From contig NZ_BOOO01000016.1 in assembly GCF_016863275.1 (NCBI RefSeq), positions 124,001 through 188,000 of the forward strand: a DNA stretch of 64,000 bases, written 5' to 3'. The notes under the pieces were generated by a model, which saw only the letters and a list, made by a program, of their open reading frames with translations, did not search any database and was not told the DNA's origin. The translations under genes and the position numbers were made by a program. This DNA is from Planotetraspora mira. GTDB lineage: Bacteria; Actinomycetota; Actinomycetes; Streptosporangiales; Streptosporangiaceae. Positions 54,242-63,664 of the stretch are shown here, one piece after another (the stretch's first letter is position 1; every line of letters begins with the position of its first letter).

Positions 54242-55795
54242 ATGCCGGAACAGCAACCGCGGCTGATCGCCGGTCGGTACGAGCTGATCACGCCCATCGG
54301 CCGGGGCACGATGGGCACCGTCTGGCGCGCCTTCGACCGCTCACTCGCACGCGTCGTGGCGGTCAAGCAGATCCGCCAGGACCCGGGCCTCAACCGCGCC
54401 CAGCGCGAGGAGTTGCGGGAGCGCATGATCCGCGAGGGCCGCATCGCGGCCCGGGTGCGCCATCCGTCCGTCGCCACGATCCATGACGCCATCGAGGTGA
54501 ACGGCAGTCCGTGGATCGTCATGGAGTTGGTCGACGGGCGGTCGCTCGAGCAGGTGATCGACGAGGAGGGCCCGCTCCCGCCCCGGCTGGTCGCCCAGAT
54601 CGGTTACGACCTGCTCGGAGCGCTGCGGGCCGCGCACGCCCAGAACATCCTCCACCGCGACGTGAAGCCCGGGAACGTGCTGCTGACCGACGCGGGCAGG
54701 GTCGTCCTGACCGACTTCGGCATCGCCAAGGCGCCCGGCGACAGCCCTCTCACGCGGACCGGCATGGTGATCGGGTCGCCGGGATACACCGCGCCGGAGC
54801 GGGCCAGGGGCGACTACACCGGTCCCGAGTCGGACATGTGGTCGCTCGGCGCGACGTTGTACTTCGCCGTCGAAGGCCGGCCCGCCTACGAACGGGGCAC
54901 GGTCCAGGAGACGCTGGCGGCGCTCATGACCGAGACCGCGGACCCGCCGACCCAGGCGGGCCCGCTGCGCCCCGTGCTCGAGGGCCTGCTGAACAAGGAC
55001 CACACCCTCCGGCTCTCGCCCGACAGGGCGGCCGCGATGTTACGGACGGTGGCCGACACCCCGTCAGGCCGGCCACACCCCTCCGAGGCGCCCCCGGCGG
55101 CTCCCCGTACGGCTTCGCCGTCCCCGGCCCCCCGGACTCCGCCTGCCGCGCCACGCGCCACGCCACCCCCCGCTCAGCGCTCGGCGCAGGCACCCGCTCC
55201 CCGCTCCGCGCAGGCGCCCCGGCCCGCGCCGCCTTCCTCCCCGCGCTCCGCGTCACAGCACGCGGACGACGAGGGGACGATGGTGATCAAGCGGCCTCTG
55301 CCCGGTCCCCCGGGACCGGCGCCCGCCTCCTCGCCGACGTCCGCACCGGCGGGCCCCCCACCCGGGCCGACGCCGGCCAGGCCGGCTGCGGCCGGCCCTT
55401 CTGAGGAGGACCCGACGGCCCCCGGCAGGCTGCCCGGGCGCCCCCTTCCGCGTGAGGGTTCAGGCCGTCCCCACAGTCCGGCCGCTCCCGCCGCGGGGCA
55501 TCCGGCGGCGCGACCCGCAACACCGGGCCCGGTGCGGCCCGCCATGCCGGGGACGGCGCCAGGCATGCCGACGCCGCAGGTCTCCGGCCCGCCGCCCGAG
55601 TCCGTGCCCCCCGCCCCGCCCGGTGATCGCGGGCTCGGCACGGACCTGTTCGCGATGAGAGGTGATCCCACCCAGCCGGAGACGGACGGCACCGGGAGGC
55701 GCCTCCTCACGGTGCTCGCGATCGCACTCGCCGTCTTCATCGTGCTCGCCGCCGTGGCGGTGGCGGCCTTCGCCGCCGGTCCCGGCGGCGCTTGA
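54242..55795 (+). CDS. Transmembrane PknB-type serine/threonine protein kinase
   Basis: 517 residues. Kinase domain ~10-275: IGRGTMGTVWRA, VAVKQI, ILHRDVKPGNVL, TDFGIA, SPGYTAPE. Then ~210 residues of Pro/Ala-rich linker, and a TM near the C-terminus (LLTVLAIALAVFIVLAAVAV) with only about ten residues outside (AAFAAGPGGA), so there is no extracellular sensor. TATCTT (54228-54233) lies 8 nt before the ATG. Close paralogue of the upstream kinase by gene order and kinase-core similarity. Class II fumarase starts 12 bp after it. Confidence 0.9.
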   Translation: MPEQQPRLIAGRYELITPIGRGTMGTVWRAFDRSLARVVAVKQIRQDPGLNRAQREELRERMIREGRIAARVRHPSVATIHDAIEVNGSPWIVMELVDGRSLEQVIDEEGPLPPRLVAQIGYDLLGALRAAHAQNILHRDVKPGNVLLTDAGRVVLTDFGIAKAPGDSPLTRTGMVIGSPGYTAPERARGDYTGPESDMWSLGATLYFAVEGRPAYERGTVQETLAALMTETADPPTQAGPLRPVLEGLLNKDHTLRLSPDRAAAMLRTVADTPSGRPHPSEAPPAAPRTASPSPAPRTPPAAPRATPPPAQRSAQAPAPRSAQAPRPAPPSSPRSASQHADDEGTMVIKRPLPGPPGPAPASSPTSAPAGPPPGPTPARPAAAGPSEEDPTAPGRLPGRPLPREGSGRPHSPAAPAAGHPAARPATPGPVRPAMPGTAPGMPTPQVSGPPPESVPPAPPGDRGLGTDLFAMRGDPTQPETDGTGRRLLTVLAIALAVFIVLAAVAVAAFAAGPGGA

Positions 55796-55807
55796 TAGGA
55801 CTGGGGC

Positions 55808-57199
55808 ATGGACGATTTCCGGATCGAGCACGACTCCATGGGCGAGGTGCGGGTTCCCGCCCGCGCGAAATGGCGGGCGCAGACCCAGCGGGCCGTGGAG
55901 AACTTCCCGATATCAGGCCGCGGGCTCGAGCCCGCGCACATCTCCGCGCTCGGGCGGATCAAGGCGGCCTGCGCCACGGTCAACGCCGAGTACGGAGTCA
56001 TCGACAAAGACCTGGCCGAGGCCGTACGGGACGCGGCGAACGAGGTGGCCGAGGGCCGCTGGAACGACCAGTTCCCCGTGGACGTGTTCCAGACCGGGTC
56101 GGGCACCTCGTCCAACATGAACGCCAACGAGGTCGTCGCCACGCTCGCGGAGGAGCGGCTGGGACGGCCGGTACACCCGAACGACCATGTCAACGCGGCC
56201 CAGTCGTCCAACGACGTGTTCCCCTCCTCGATCCACGTGGCCGCCACCATGGCGGTCGCGCACGACCTGACCCCCGCGCTCGAGCACCTCGCGTCGGCGC
56301 TCGAGCAGAAGTCGGCGGAGTTCGCCGACGTGGTCAAATCGGGCCGCACGCACCTCATGGACGCCACGCCCGTCACGCTCGGTCAGGAATTCGGCGGCTA
56401 CTCCACGCAGATCGAGCTGGGGATCGAACGGCTGCAGAGCGTGATCCCGCGCCTCGCCGAGCTGCCCCTGGGCGGCACGGCCGTCGGCACCGGCATCAAC
56501 GTCCCCGCCCCCGACTGGGCGGCCACCGTCATCGCGGAGCTGACCCGCACGACCGGCCTCCCGTTCACCGAGGCCAGGAACCACTTCGAGGCGCAGGGCG
56601 CCAGAGACGGCCTGGTCGAGCTCTCGGGCGCGCTGCGGGTGATCGCGGTCTCCCTCAACAAGATCGCCAACGATCTCCGATGGATGGGCTCGGGTCCGCG
56701 CGCGGGCCTGGGGGAGATCAACCTTCCCGATCTCCAGCCGGGGTCCTCGATCATGCCGGGCAAGGTGAACCCGGTCATCCCTGAGGCGGTCACGATGGTG
56801 GCCGCGCAGGTCGTCGGCAACGACGCGACGATCGCGATGGCCGGAGCCTCCGGCGCGTTCGAGCTCAACGTGATGCTTCCGGTCATGGCGCGCAACGTGC
56901 TGGAGTCCATCAGGCTGCTGGCGAACGTCTCGCGGCTGCTGGCCGACCGGTGCGTCAGCGGGATCACCGCCAACGCCGACCGGCTCAGGGAGTACGCCGA
57001 GTCGTCCCCGTCCATCGTCACCCCGCTGAACCGGTACCTCGGGTACGAGGAGGCCGCGAAGATCGCCAAACAGGCGCTCGCGGAGCGCAAGACGATCAGG
57101 CAGGTCGTCGTCGAGCGGGGCCACGTCGCCGACGGCACGGTGTCGGAGGCGCAACTCGACGAGATCCTCGACGTGCTCTCCATGACCCGGCCCACATAG
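55808..57199 (+). CDS. fumC: Class II fumarate hydratase
   Basis: 463 residues, iron-independent fumarase of the aspartase/fumarase superfamily. Signature [11 protein letters not shown] (catalytic Ser loop), [46 protein letters not shown]. Reversible hydration of fumarate to malate in the TCA cycle. SD-like AGGACTGGGG precedes the ATG; only 12 bp from the kinase stop. The 67-bp gap to hbdH contains AGGAGG (57198-57203) and a 13-codon frame (57214-57255). Confidence 0.95.
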   Translation: MDDFRIEHDSMGEVRVPARAKWRAQTQRAVENFPISGRGLEPAHISALGRIKAACATVNAEYGVIDKDLAEAVRDAANEVAEGRWNDQFPVDVFQTGSGTSSNMNANEVVATLAEERLGRPVHPNDHVNAAQSSNDVFPSSIHVAATMAVAHDLTPALEHLASALEQKSAEFADVVKSGRTHLMDATPVTLGQEFGGYSTQIELGIERLQSVIPRLAELPLGGTAVGTGINVPAPDWAATVIAELTRTTGLPFTEARNHFEAQGARDGLVELSGALRVIAVSLNKIANDLRWMGSGPRAGLGEINLPDLQPGSSIMPGKVNPVIPEAVTMVAAQVVGNDATIAMAGASGAFELNVMLPVMARNVLESIRLLANVSRLLADRCVSGITANADRLREYAESSPSIVTPLNRYLGYEEAAKIAKQALAERKTIRQVVVERGHVADGTVSEAQLDEILDVLSMTRPT

Positions 57200-57266
57200 G
57201 AGGACGACGATCTATGTCTGCCGTCCCCATGGGCCGGACCGGCCGCGATTCCTAGGGTGAATCGTC

Positions 57267-58028
57267 ATGAGCCTTGAAGGGCGTACCGCTCTGGTGACGG
57301 GTGCGGGCAGCGGCATCGGCCGGGCCTGCGCCCGCCGGCTGGCCGGCGAGGGCGCGCACGTGATCGTCGCCGACGTGAACGGCGACGCCGCGAAACAGGT
57401 GGCCGCGGAGGTCGGCGGCGCCCCTCTCGTCGTCGACCTGTCCGACCCCGCCTTCCTGACCGCCTGGCAGGACCAGCTGGGCGGCGAGATCTCCGCCGAC
57501 ATCGTGGTCAACAACGCGGGTTTCCAGCACGTCGCGCCGATCGAGGAGTTCCCTCCCGAGACCTTCTCGAAGATCCTCCGGGTCATGGTCGAGGCGCCCT
57601 TCCTGCTGGCCAGGGCCATGTTGCCCGGCATGTACGAGCGAGGCTGGGGACGGATCGTCAACATCTCCTCGGTGCACGGCCTGCGCGCCTCGCCGTACAA
57701 GTCGGCCTATGTGACGGCCAAGCACGCACTCGAGGGCCTCTCGAAGGTGATCGCGCTCGAAGGGGCGCCGCACGGCGTGACGTCGAACTGCGTGAACCCC
57801 GCCTACGTCCGCACCCCGCTCGTGGAGAACCAGATCGCCGACCAGGCGCGGACCCACGGCATCAGCGAGGACGAGGTCGTGGAGCAGGTCATGCTCGCTC
57901 CCGCGGCGATCAAGCGGCTGATCGAGCCCGACGAGGTCGCCGCGATGGTCGCCTATCTCTGCGGCCCGCAGGGGTCGTTCATCACCGGGGTGTCGATCCC
58001 GCTCGACGGAGGATGGAGCGCGCGCTGA
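57267..58028 (+). CDS. 3-hydroxybutyrate dehydrogenase (SDR family)
   Basis: 253 residues. NAD-binding TGAGSGIGRACARRLA, VVNNAGFQHVAPIEEFP, catalytic Ser/Tyr/Lys in NISSVHGLRASPYKSAYVTA-KH, and NPAYVRTPLVENQI, all characteristic of D-3-hydroxybutyrate dehydrogenases (BdhA/HbdH). Oxidises 3-hydroxybutyrate to acetoacetate. TAGGGT (57253-57258) lies 8 nt before the ATG, so probably leaderless. One base separates its stop from the GTG of the PucR regulator. Confidence 0.88.
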   Translation: MSLEGRTALVTGAGSGIGRACARRLAGEGAHVIVADVNGDAAKQVAAEVGGAPLVVDLSDPAFLTAWQDQLGGEISADIVVNNAGFQHVAPIEEFPPETFSKILRVMVEAPFLLARAMLPGMYERGWGRIVNISSVHGLRASPYKSAYVTAKHALEGLSKVIALEGAPHGVTSNCVNPAYVRTPLVENQIADQARTHGISEDEVVEQVMLAPAAIKRLIEPDEVAAMVAYLCGPQGSFITGVSIPLDGGWSAR

Positions 58029-58029
58029 C

Positions 58030-59883
58030 GTGAACGTCTACCTCGAACTCCTGGTCAGAGAGGCTTCGGCCGTGGAGTTCGAGGGGCCGGTCCTGCAGGC
58101 GCGCGCGGCCGGCGCCGACTCCGCGACGCTCGACGAACTGGAGCAGGCCAAGGTCGCCGCGCTCAAGGTCCGTGCGATGTTGCGCAGGAGGGCCAAGCGG
58201 GAGGCCGAACTGTCGGCGCTGTTCGACACCGCGAGCGACCTCGCCGGGCTGAGCGACCTCGACGCGGTGCTCGAGGCGATCGTGCACCGGGCCCGGCTGC
58301 TGCTCGGCACCGACATCGCCTACATGACGCTGAACGACCCGGAGCACGGCGACACCTACATGCGGGTGACGGACGGTTCCATCTCCGCGCACTTCCGGCG
58401 GGTACGGCTGGCCATGGGCGCCGGCCTCGGCGGTCTGGTCGCGCAGACGGGCATGCCGTACAACACGGCGGACTACTTCGACGATCCGCGCTTCCGGCAC
58501 ACGAACACGATCGACGAGGCGGTGCACGAGGAGGGCCTGGTGGCCATCCTCGGCGTCCCGCTCCGCATCGGCGCCCAGGTGATCGGCGTGCTGTTCGCCG
58601 CCAACCGGAGCGCCCGGCCGTTCCTCCAGGAGGAGGTGGCGCTGCTGGTCTCGCTGGCCGCGCACGCCGCCGTCGCGATCGACAACGCCCGGTTGCTGCA
58701 GGAGACCAGGGCCGCCCTGGCGGAGCTGAGCCAGGCGAACGGTCTCATCCGCGCGCACAGCGAGGCCATCGAGCGGGCGGCGGCCGCCCACGACCGGATG
58801 ACCGGGCTCGTCCTGCGGGGCGGCGGCGTGGAGGACGTCGCGGCCGTCGTGACCGAGGTGCTCGGCGGCAGCCTGACCGTCCTCGACGACGAGGGCCGGC
58901 CGCTCGTCGGGCAGGCGGGCCACCTGGACGCGGGAGTGTTCGACGCGGCCCAGTCGTCGCGCGCGCTCGGCCGTACGGTCAAGAGGGGCGACGCGTTCGT
59001 GGCCTCGGTCGACGTCGGCGCGGCGCCGCTGTGCACGCTGGTCCTGCGGACCGACAGCCCGGTCTCCGACACCGACCAGCGCATCCTGGAGCGGGCGGCC
59101 CTGGTGACCGCGCTGTTGCTGCTGTTCAGGCGCAGTGTGTCCGAGGCGGAGGGCAGGGTGCGCGGCGAGCTTCTCGACGACCTCATCTCCCGGCCCGACC
59201 TCGGCGGCCTGCGCGACCGGGCCCGCAGGCTCGGCGTGGACCTCGGCGCCCCGCACGTGCTGATCGTCGCCCGGCACGAGGGGCAGCGGGAGCGCGCCGC
59301 GTTCTGGGCGTCGTCACAGGCGTCCATCGCCCACGGTCTCGCCGCCGCGCGCGGCGACGAGGTCGTCCTGTTGCTCCCCGGCGACAAGCCGGGCCTGATG
59401 GCGCGCCGCGCCGCGGCCGATCTGAGCGCCTCCCTCGGGCGTCCGGCGACGGCGGGCGCCGCGGCGGGCAGCCCCGCGTCGGTGGCGGAGGCGTACCGCG
59501 AGGCCCAGCGCTGCGCCGACGCGCTGATCTCTCTCGGGCGCACCGGCGACGGGGCGAGCGCGGAGGAACTCGGCTTCGTCGGCCTGCTGATCGGCGAGGG
59601 CCGCGACGTCTCCGGCTTCCTCGTCTCGGCTCTCGGCCCGGTGCTCGACTACGACACACGGCGCGGGACCGCCCTGGTCAAGACGTTGACGGCCTACTTC
59701 GGCGTGGGCGGCTCCCTGTCGCGTACGGCTGACGCGCTGCACATCCACGTCAACACGGTGACCCAGCGGCTCGACCGGGTGGGGCAACTCCTCGGCGCCG
59801 ACTGGCAGGAGCCCGAGCGGGCCCTGGAGATCCAGCTCGCCCTGAGACTGCACCGCCTGCGCACCCACATGCCCGACGCCTGA
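58030..59883 (+). CDS. GAF-PucR family transcriptional regulator
   Basis: 617 residues. N-terminal helical region, GAF domain (~residues 60-225: FDTASDLAGLSDLDAVLEAI, MGAGLGGLVAQTGMPYN, VPLRIGAQVIGVLFAANRSA), a middle GGDEF-like degenerate region (CdaR type), and C-terminal PucR HTH (~555-612: FGVGGSLSRTADALHIHVNT, VTQRLDRVGQLLG). GTG start one base after the dehydrogenase. Likely senses 3-hydroxybutyrate or a related acid and regulates this locus; ligand is inference. Confidence 0.87.
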   Translation: MNVYLELLVREASAVEFEGPVLQARAAGADSATLDELEQAKVAALKVRAMLRRRAKREAELSALFDTASDLAGLSDLDAVLEAIVHRARLLLGTDIAYMTLNDPEHGDTYMRVTDGSISAHFRRVRLAMGAGLGGLVAQTGMPYNTADYFDDPRFRHTNTIDEAVHEEGLVAILGVPLRIGAQVIGVLFAANRSARPFLQEEVALLVSLAAHAAVAIDNARLLQETRAALAELSQANGLIRAHSEAIERAAAAHDRMTGLVLRGGGVEDVAAVVTEVLGGSLTVLDDEGRPLVGQAGHLDAGVFDAAQSSRALGRTVKRGDAFVASVDVGAAPLCTLVLRTDSPVSDTDQRILERAALVTALLLLFRRSVSEAEGRVRGELLDDLISRPDLGGLRDRARRLGVDLGAPHVLIVARHEGQRERAAFWASSQASIAHGLAAARGDEVVLLLPGDKPGLMARRAAADLSASLGRPATAGAAAGSPASVAEAYREAQRCADALISLGRTGDGASAEELGFVGLLIGEGRDVSGFLVSALGPVLDYDTRRGTALVKTLTAYFGVGGSLSRTADALHIHVNTVTQRLDRVGQLLGADWQEPERALEIQLALRLHRLRTHMPDA

Positions 59884-59907
59884 GGTGTGTGTGGAGGCCC
59901 CATAGGA

Positions 59908-59921
59908 GTGACCCGGGTCAC
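59908..59921. promoter_or_regulatory. Perfect palindrome upstream of the MHS transporter
   Basis: GTGACCCGGGTCAC, 14-bp perfect palindrome, 41 bp upstream of the transporter ATG and 25 bp after the PucR stop. It also fits the CRP-like half-sites GTGA-N6-TCAC seen before the second sdh operon, so either a CRP-family protein or the PucR regulator may bind. Confidence 0.6.
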
Positions 59922-59961
59922 TGCGTACGTTGGCCGGAACCCCCCATGCGAGGAGTTCGAC

Positions 59962-61311
59962 ATGGTCAGCACATCGCCACCCCGCACCCGGATCGGCAAG
60001 ATCGTCGGCGCCAGCCTGATCGGCACCACGATCGAGTGGTACGACTTCTTCCTCTACGGCTCCGCGGCCGCGCTCGTCTTCAACAAGCTGTTCTTCCCCA
60101 CGCAGGACGCGCTCACCGGCACGCTGCTCTCGTTCCTCACCTACGCCGTGGGATTCGCCGCCCGCCCGCTCGGCGGCCTGGTCTTCGGGCACTACGGCGA
60201 CCGGCTCGGCCGCAAGCGACTGCTCGTCATCAGCCTCCTGATGATGGGCGGCGCGACGTTCCTGATCGGTCTGCTCCCCACCTACGCCACGCTGGGCACC
60301 GGCGCCGCGGTTCTGCTGACCCTGCTCCGGCTGATCCAGGGCTTCGCCCTCGGCGGCGAATGGGGCGGCGCGGTGCTGCTCGTCTCCGAGCACGGTGAGC
60401 CCCGCAACCGCGGCTTCTGGGCCTCGTGGCCGCAGGCCGGCGCTCCGGGCGGCAACCTGATCGCCACCGGCGTGCTCGCGCTGCTCACAGCCGTCCAGCC
60501 CGAGGACGCCTTCCTCTCCTGGGGCTGGCGGATCCCGTTCCTGCTGTCCGGTGTGCTCGTGCTGATCGGCCTGTGGATCCGGCTCACCGTCACCGAGTCC
60601 CCCGTCTTCCAGGAGGCGCTCGCCAAGCAGGAGAAGACGCCGTCGATGCCCATCCTCGACGTGCTGCGCTACCACTGGCGTGACGTCCTCCTCGCGATCG
60701 GCGCCCGGCTCGTCGAGAACATCTCCTACTACGTCATCACCGCCTTCATCCTGGTGTACGCGGTGGAGGCGGCAGGCCTGTCCAAGCAGACCGCGCTCAA
60801 CGCGGTGCTGATCGCCTCGGCGATCCACTTCGTCACGATCCCGCTGTGGGGCGCGCTCTCCGACAGGGTCGGCCGCCGGCCCGTGTACCTGTTCGGCGCC
60901 GCCGCGATGGGCCTGTGGGCGTTCGCCTTCTTCCCGCTGATCGACACGAAGTCGTTCTTCCTGGTCACACTCGCCGTGACCGTCGGCCTGATCTTCCACG
61001 GCGCGATGTACGGACCGCAGGCGGCGTTCTTCTCCGAGATGTTCGCGACCCGCATGCGTTACTCGGGTGTGTCGATCGGCTACCAGCTCGCCTCGATCGT
61101 GGCCGGCGCGCTCGCCCCGATCATCGCCGTCGCCCTCCTCGGCGCCTATGACTCCGGCCTTCCCGTCTCCATCTACGTGGCGGTCGCGGCCGTGCTCACC
61201 CTGCTCGCGGTCTACCTGTCCAAGGAGACCCGCGACCGCGATCTGACCGCGATCGAGGCGACCTCGACCCCTGGTCAGCCGTCCGTGATCCACGCCGTCA
61301 AGGAGGCCTGA
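59962..61311 (+). CDS. MHS-family (metabolite:H+ symporter) MFS transporter
   Basis: 449 residues from ATG 59962 (GAGGAG 7 nt upstream); the longer frame to 59887 crosses the palindrome. Twelve TMs with the MHS signatures GTTIEWYDFFLYGSAAAL, GRPLGGLVFGHYGDRLGRKR-like loop and LRLIQGFALGGEWGGAVLLV. MHS members import organic acids, shikimate, betaine. Given its neighbours, 3-hydroxybutyrate or oligomer uptake is likely (inference). Its stop shares a base with the next ATG (TGATG). Confidence 0.88.
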   Translation: MVSTSPPRTRIGKIVGASLIGTTIEWYDFFLYGSAAALVFNKLFFPTQDALTGTLLSFLTYAVGFAARPLGGLVFGHYGDRLGRKRLLVISLLMMGGATFLIGLLPTYATLGTGAAVLLTLLRLIQGFALGGEWGGAVLLVSEHGEPRNRGFWASWPQAGAPGGNLIATGVLALLTAVQPEDAFLSWGWRIPFLLSGVLVLIGLWIRLTVTESPVFQEALAKQEKTPSMPILDVLRYHWRDVLLAIGARLVENISYYVITAFILVYAVEAAGLSKQTALNAVLIASAIHFVTIPLWGALSDRVGRRPVYLFGAAAMGLWAFAFFPLIDTKSFFLVTLAVTVGLIFHGAMYGPQAAFFSEMFATRMRYSGVSIGYQLASIVAGALAPIIAVALLGAYDSGLPVSIYVAVAAVLTLLAVYLSKETRDRDLTAIEATSTPGQPSVIHAVKEA

Positions 61312-62648
61312 TGTCCCGCCGTGTCCAGGGGCTGCTCATCGCCGCGGTGGTCGCGGCCGCCGGGCTCACCGCCGCCCCCGCCTCCGCCTCCTCGTGCCGG
61401 TCGATCACCGTGCCGGGAGCCGAGCACCAGATCAGCGCCTGCCTCGACGACCTGACCACCAAGGGCACCCTGGTCTCGGGCCACACCGACGTGACCGACT
61501 GGTCCGGGCTCAACTCCGCCGGAGCCGTGAACCCGAGCGGCGTGCCGGGCACACAGATCGACGGCTACTTCCCCGACACCTCGACCGGGGACACCAACCA
61601 CGGGTGGAACCACGACTCGCAGTTCGTCATCCGGCTCCCCGAGAACTGGAACGGCGGCCTGGTCGTCGCGGGGTCGCCGGGCAACAGGGAGACCTACGCC
61701 AACGACTTCACGATCTCCGACTGGGCGCTCGCCCAGGGCTACGCCTACGCGGCGACCGACAAGGGCAACGTGGGCACCACGTTCTACCTCGACGGCAAGC
61801 GCCCGGGCGACGCGGTCGCCGAGTGGAACGACCGGGTCAGCCAGCTCGCCGTCGCGGCCAAGAAGGTCGTCAAGAAGAGGTACGGCAAGGCGCCGAAGAC
61901 CTCCATCGTCGCCGGCCAGTCCAACGGCGGCTACCTCGTGCGCTGGCAACTCGAGAACCGTCCCGACCTGTGGGACGGCGGCGTCGACTGGGAAGGCGTG
62001 TTGTGGAAGGCCGACGGGCCCAACCTGCTGACATTCCTGCCGCCGGCGCTGCGGGCCTACCCCGCGGGTGACACCGAGGGCATGCTCACCGCGGGCTTCG
62101 CGCCCGGCTCCGAGTTCCTGTGGCCCTTCCACTACCAGATCTACTGGGACCTCACCCAGCGGATCTTCCGCGAGGAGTTCGACCCGGACTTCGACGGCGC
62201 CACCCAGGCGGGCACGCCGTACTGCGCCACGGGCACGCCCGCCTGCGACACCGACTACGACTACGCGTCCAGGCCCAGGAGCGTGCACAAGGCCGTGGAG
62301 AGGGTCTCCCTCACCGGAAAGATCAAGCGCCCGCTGATCACCGTGCACGGCACTCTGGACACCTTGCTCCCCATCAGCCAGGATTCGGACGTCTACGCCA
62401 AGATGATCGCCGACCACCACCGTGACGGTCTGTTCCGGTACTACCGGATCGAGGACGGCAACCACGTCGACGGTCTGTACCCCGCCTACCCCGACAAGCT
62501 CCGCCCGCTGCTGCCGTGCTTCCGCAGCGCCTTCACCGCTCTCGAGCGGTGGATCGGCACCGGCGCGCCGCCCCCCGCCAGTCGTACCGTTCCCCGCCCG
62601 ACCTCGGGCGACCTGGAAAACACCTGCTCTCTCGGAGCCACGCAATGA
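61311..62648 (+). CDS. Secreted alpha/beta-hydrolase (putative hydroxyalkanoate oligomer esterase)
   Basis: 445 residues. Sec signal peptide (LLIAAVVAAAGLTAAPASAS). Nucleophile elbow G-Q-S-N-G in SIVAGQSNGGYLVRWQ (~residue 205); a candidate acid Asp in GTLDTLLPISQDSD and His in DGNHVDGLYPA (~385). Paired cysteines (SCRSITV, SACLDDL, YCATGTPACD) suggest extracellular disulfides. Resembles tannase/esterase-type actinomycete hydrolases. Position in a 3-hydroxybutyrate locus suggests it cleaves 3HB esters or oligomers outside the cell; not proven. Overlaps both neighbours by 1-4 bp. Confidence 0.78.
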   Translation: MSRRVQGLLIAAVVAAAGLTAAPASASSCRSITVPGAEHQISACLDDLTTKGTLVSGHTDVTDWSGLNSAGAVNPSGVPGTQIDGYFPDTSTGDTNHGWNHDSQFVIRLPENWNGGLVVAGSPGNRETYANDFTISDWALAQGYAYAATDKGNVGTTFYLDGKRPGDAVAEWNDRVSQLAVAAKKVVKKRYGKAPKTSIVAGQSNGGYLVRWQLENRPDLWDGGVDWEGVLWKADGPNLLTFLPPALRAYPAGDTEGMLTAGFAPGSEFLWPFHYQIYWDLTQRIFREEFDPDFDGATQAGTPYCATGTPACDTDYDYASRPRSVHKAVERVSLTGKIKRPLITVHGTLDTLLPISQDSDVYAKMIADHHRDGLFRYYRIEDGNHVDGLYPAYPDKLRPLLPCFRSAFTALERWIGTGAPPPASRTVPRPTSGDLENTCSLGATQ

Positions 62649-63664
62649 GTTCATCGATCTCGTCCGAGCGCGTCACCACGCCGCGCCTGACCCTCAACGT
62701 CGTCTCGGTGCCGGAGGCGACGGGCGACCCCGTCGTGTTCGTCCACGGCAACGTCTCGTCGAGCACGTTCTGGCACTCCACCATGACGGCGATCGCCGGG
62801 CGGTTCCGGCCGCTCGCCCTCGACCTGCGCGGGTTCGGCGAGTCCGACCCTGAGCCGGTGGACGCGTCCCGCGGCGTGCGGGACTACTCCGACGACGTGC
62901 TTTCGTTCCTCGACACGATCGGGCCGGCGCATCTCGTCGGCTGGAGCCTGGGCGGGGCCGTCGTCATGCAGGCGCTCCGCGACCGGCCTGAGGCCGTCAG
63001 GAGCCTCACGCTGGTCAATCCCTGCTCACCGTACGGCTTCGGCGGGACGCAGGGTCCCGACGGGACGCTCAGCCACCCCGACGGCGCCGGAGCGGGCGGC
63101 GGGGCCGCCAACCCGGACTTCGTCGCAGCGATCAAGGCCCGTGACCTCACGGCGGACTCGCCCGTCTCCCCTCGCGCCGTGCTCCGGGCGGCCTACGTGG
63201 CCCCCGGCACGGACCTGGGCGAGGAGGAGGACGCGTTCGTGGAGTCGATGTTGTCCACCCGCATCGGCGACGACCACTATCCGGGCGACTCGGCCGCGAC
63301 CGACGCGTGGCCGGGCATCGCGCCGGGCAAGCGGGGCGTGCTCAACACCCTCGCCCCGACCAACTTCCGCATCGACGACCTGCACACGATCGATCCCAAG
63401 CCGCCGATCCTGTGGATCAGAGGCGCGCAGGACGTGATCGTCTCCGACACGTCGCTGTTCGACCTCGCGCACCTGGGCGCGATCGGCGCGGTCCCCGGCT
63501 GGGACGGCACCCCGGCCCAGCCGATGATCACCCAGACGCGGGCGGCCCTGGACCTGTACGGCGCCTACCGGGAGGTGGTCATCGAGGGCGGCGGCCACGG
63601 CCCCCAGATCGACAGTCCCACCGAGTTCCGTGAGGCCCTCCTCGCTCACCTGCTCGAACGGTAA
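62645..63664 (+). CDS. Cytoplasmic alpha/beta-hydrolase
   Basis: 339 residues, no signal peptide. Oxyanion HGNVSSSTFW, DLRGFGESDP, nucleophile in GWSLGGAVVM (~residue 100), acid Asp in WIRGAQDVIVSD and His in EGGGHGPQID (~318). Typical haloperoxidase/esterase-like hydrolase. ATG overlaps the esterase stop by 4 bp, so it is translated with the secreted enzyme; could process imported ester intermediates. Overlaps the convergent next gene by 19 bp. Confidence 0.87.
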   Translation: MSSSISSERVTTPRLTLNVVSVPEATGDPVVFVHGNVSSSTFWHSTMTAIAGRFRPLALDLRGFGESDPEPVDASRGVRDYSDDVLSFLDTIGPAHLVGWSLGGAVVMQALRDRPEAVRSLTLVNPCSPYGFGGTQGPDGTLSHPDGAGAGGGAANPDFVAAIKARDLTADSPVSPRAVLRAAYVAPGTDLGEEEDAFVESMLSTRIGDDHYPGDSAATDAWPGIAPGKRGVLNTLAPTNFRIDDLHTIDPKPPILWIRGAQDVIVSDTSLFDLAHLGAIGAVPGWDGTPAQPMITQTRAALDLYGAYREVVIEGGGHGPQIDSPTEFREALLAHLLER

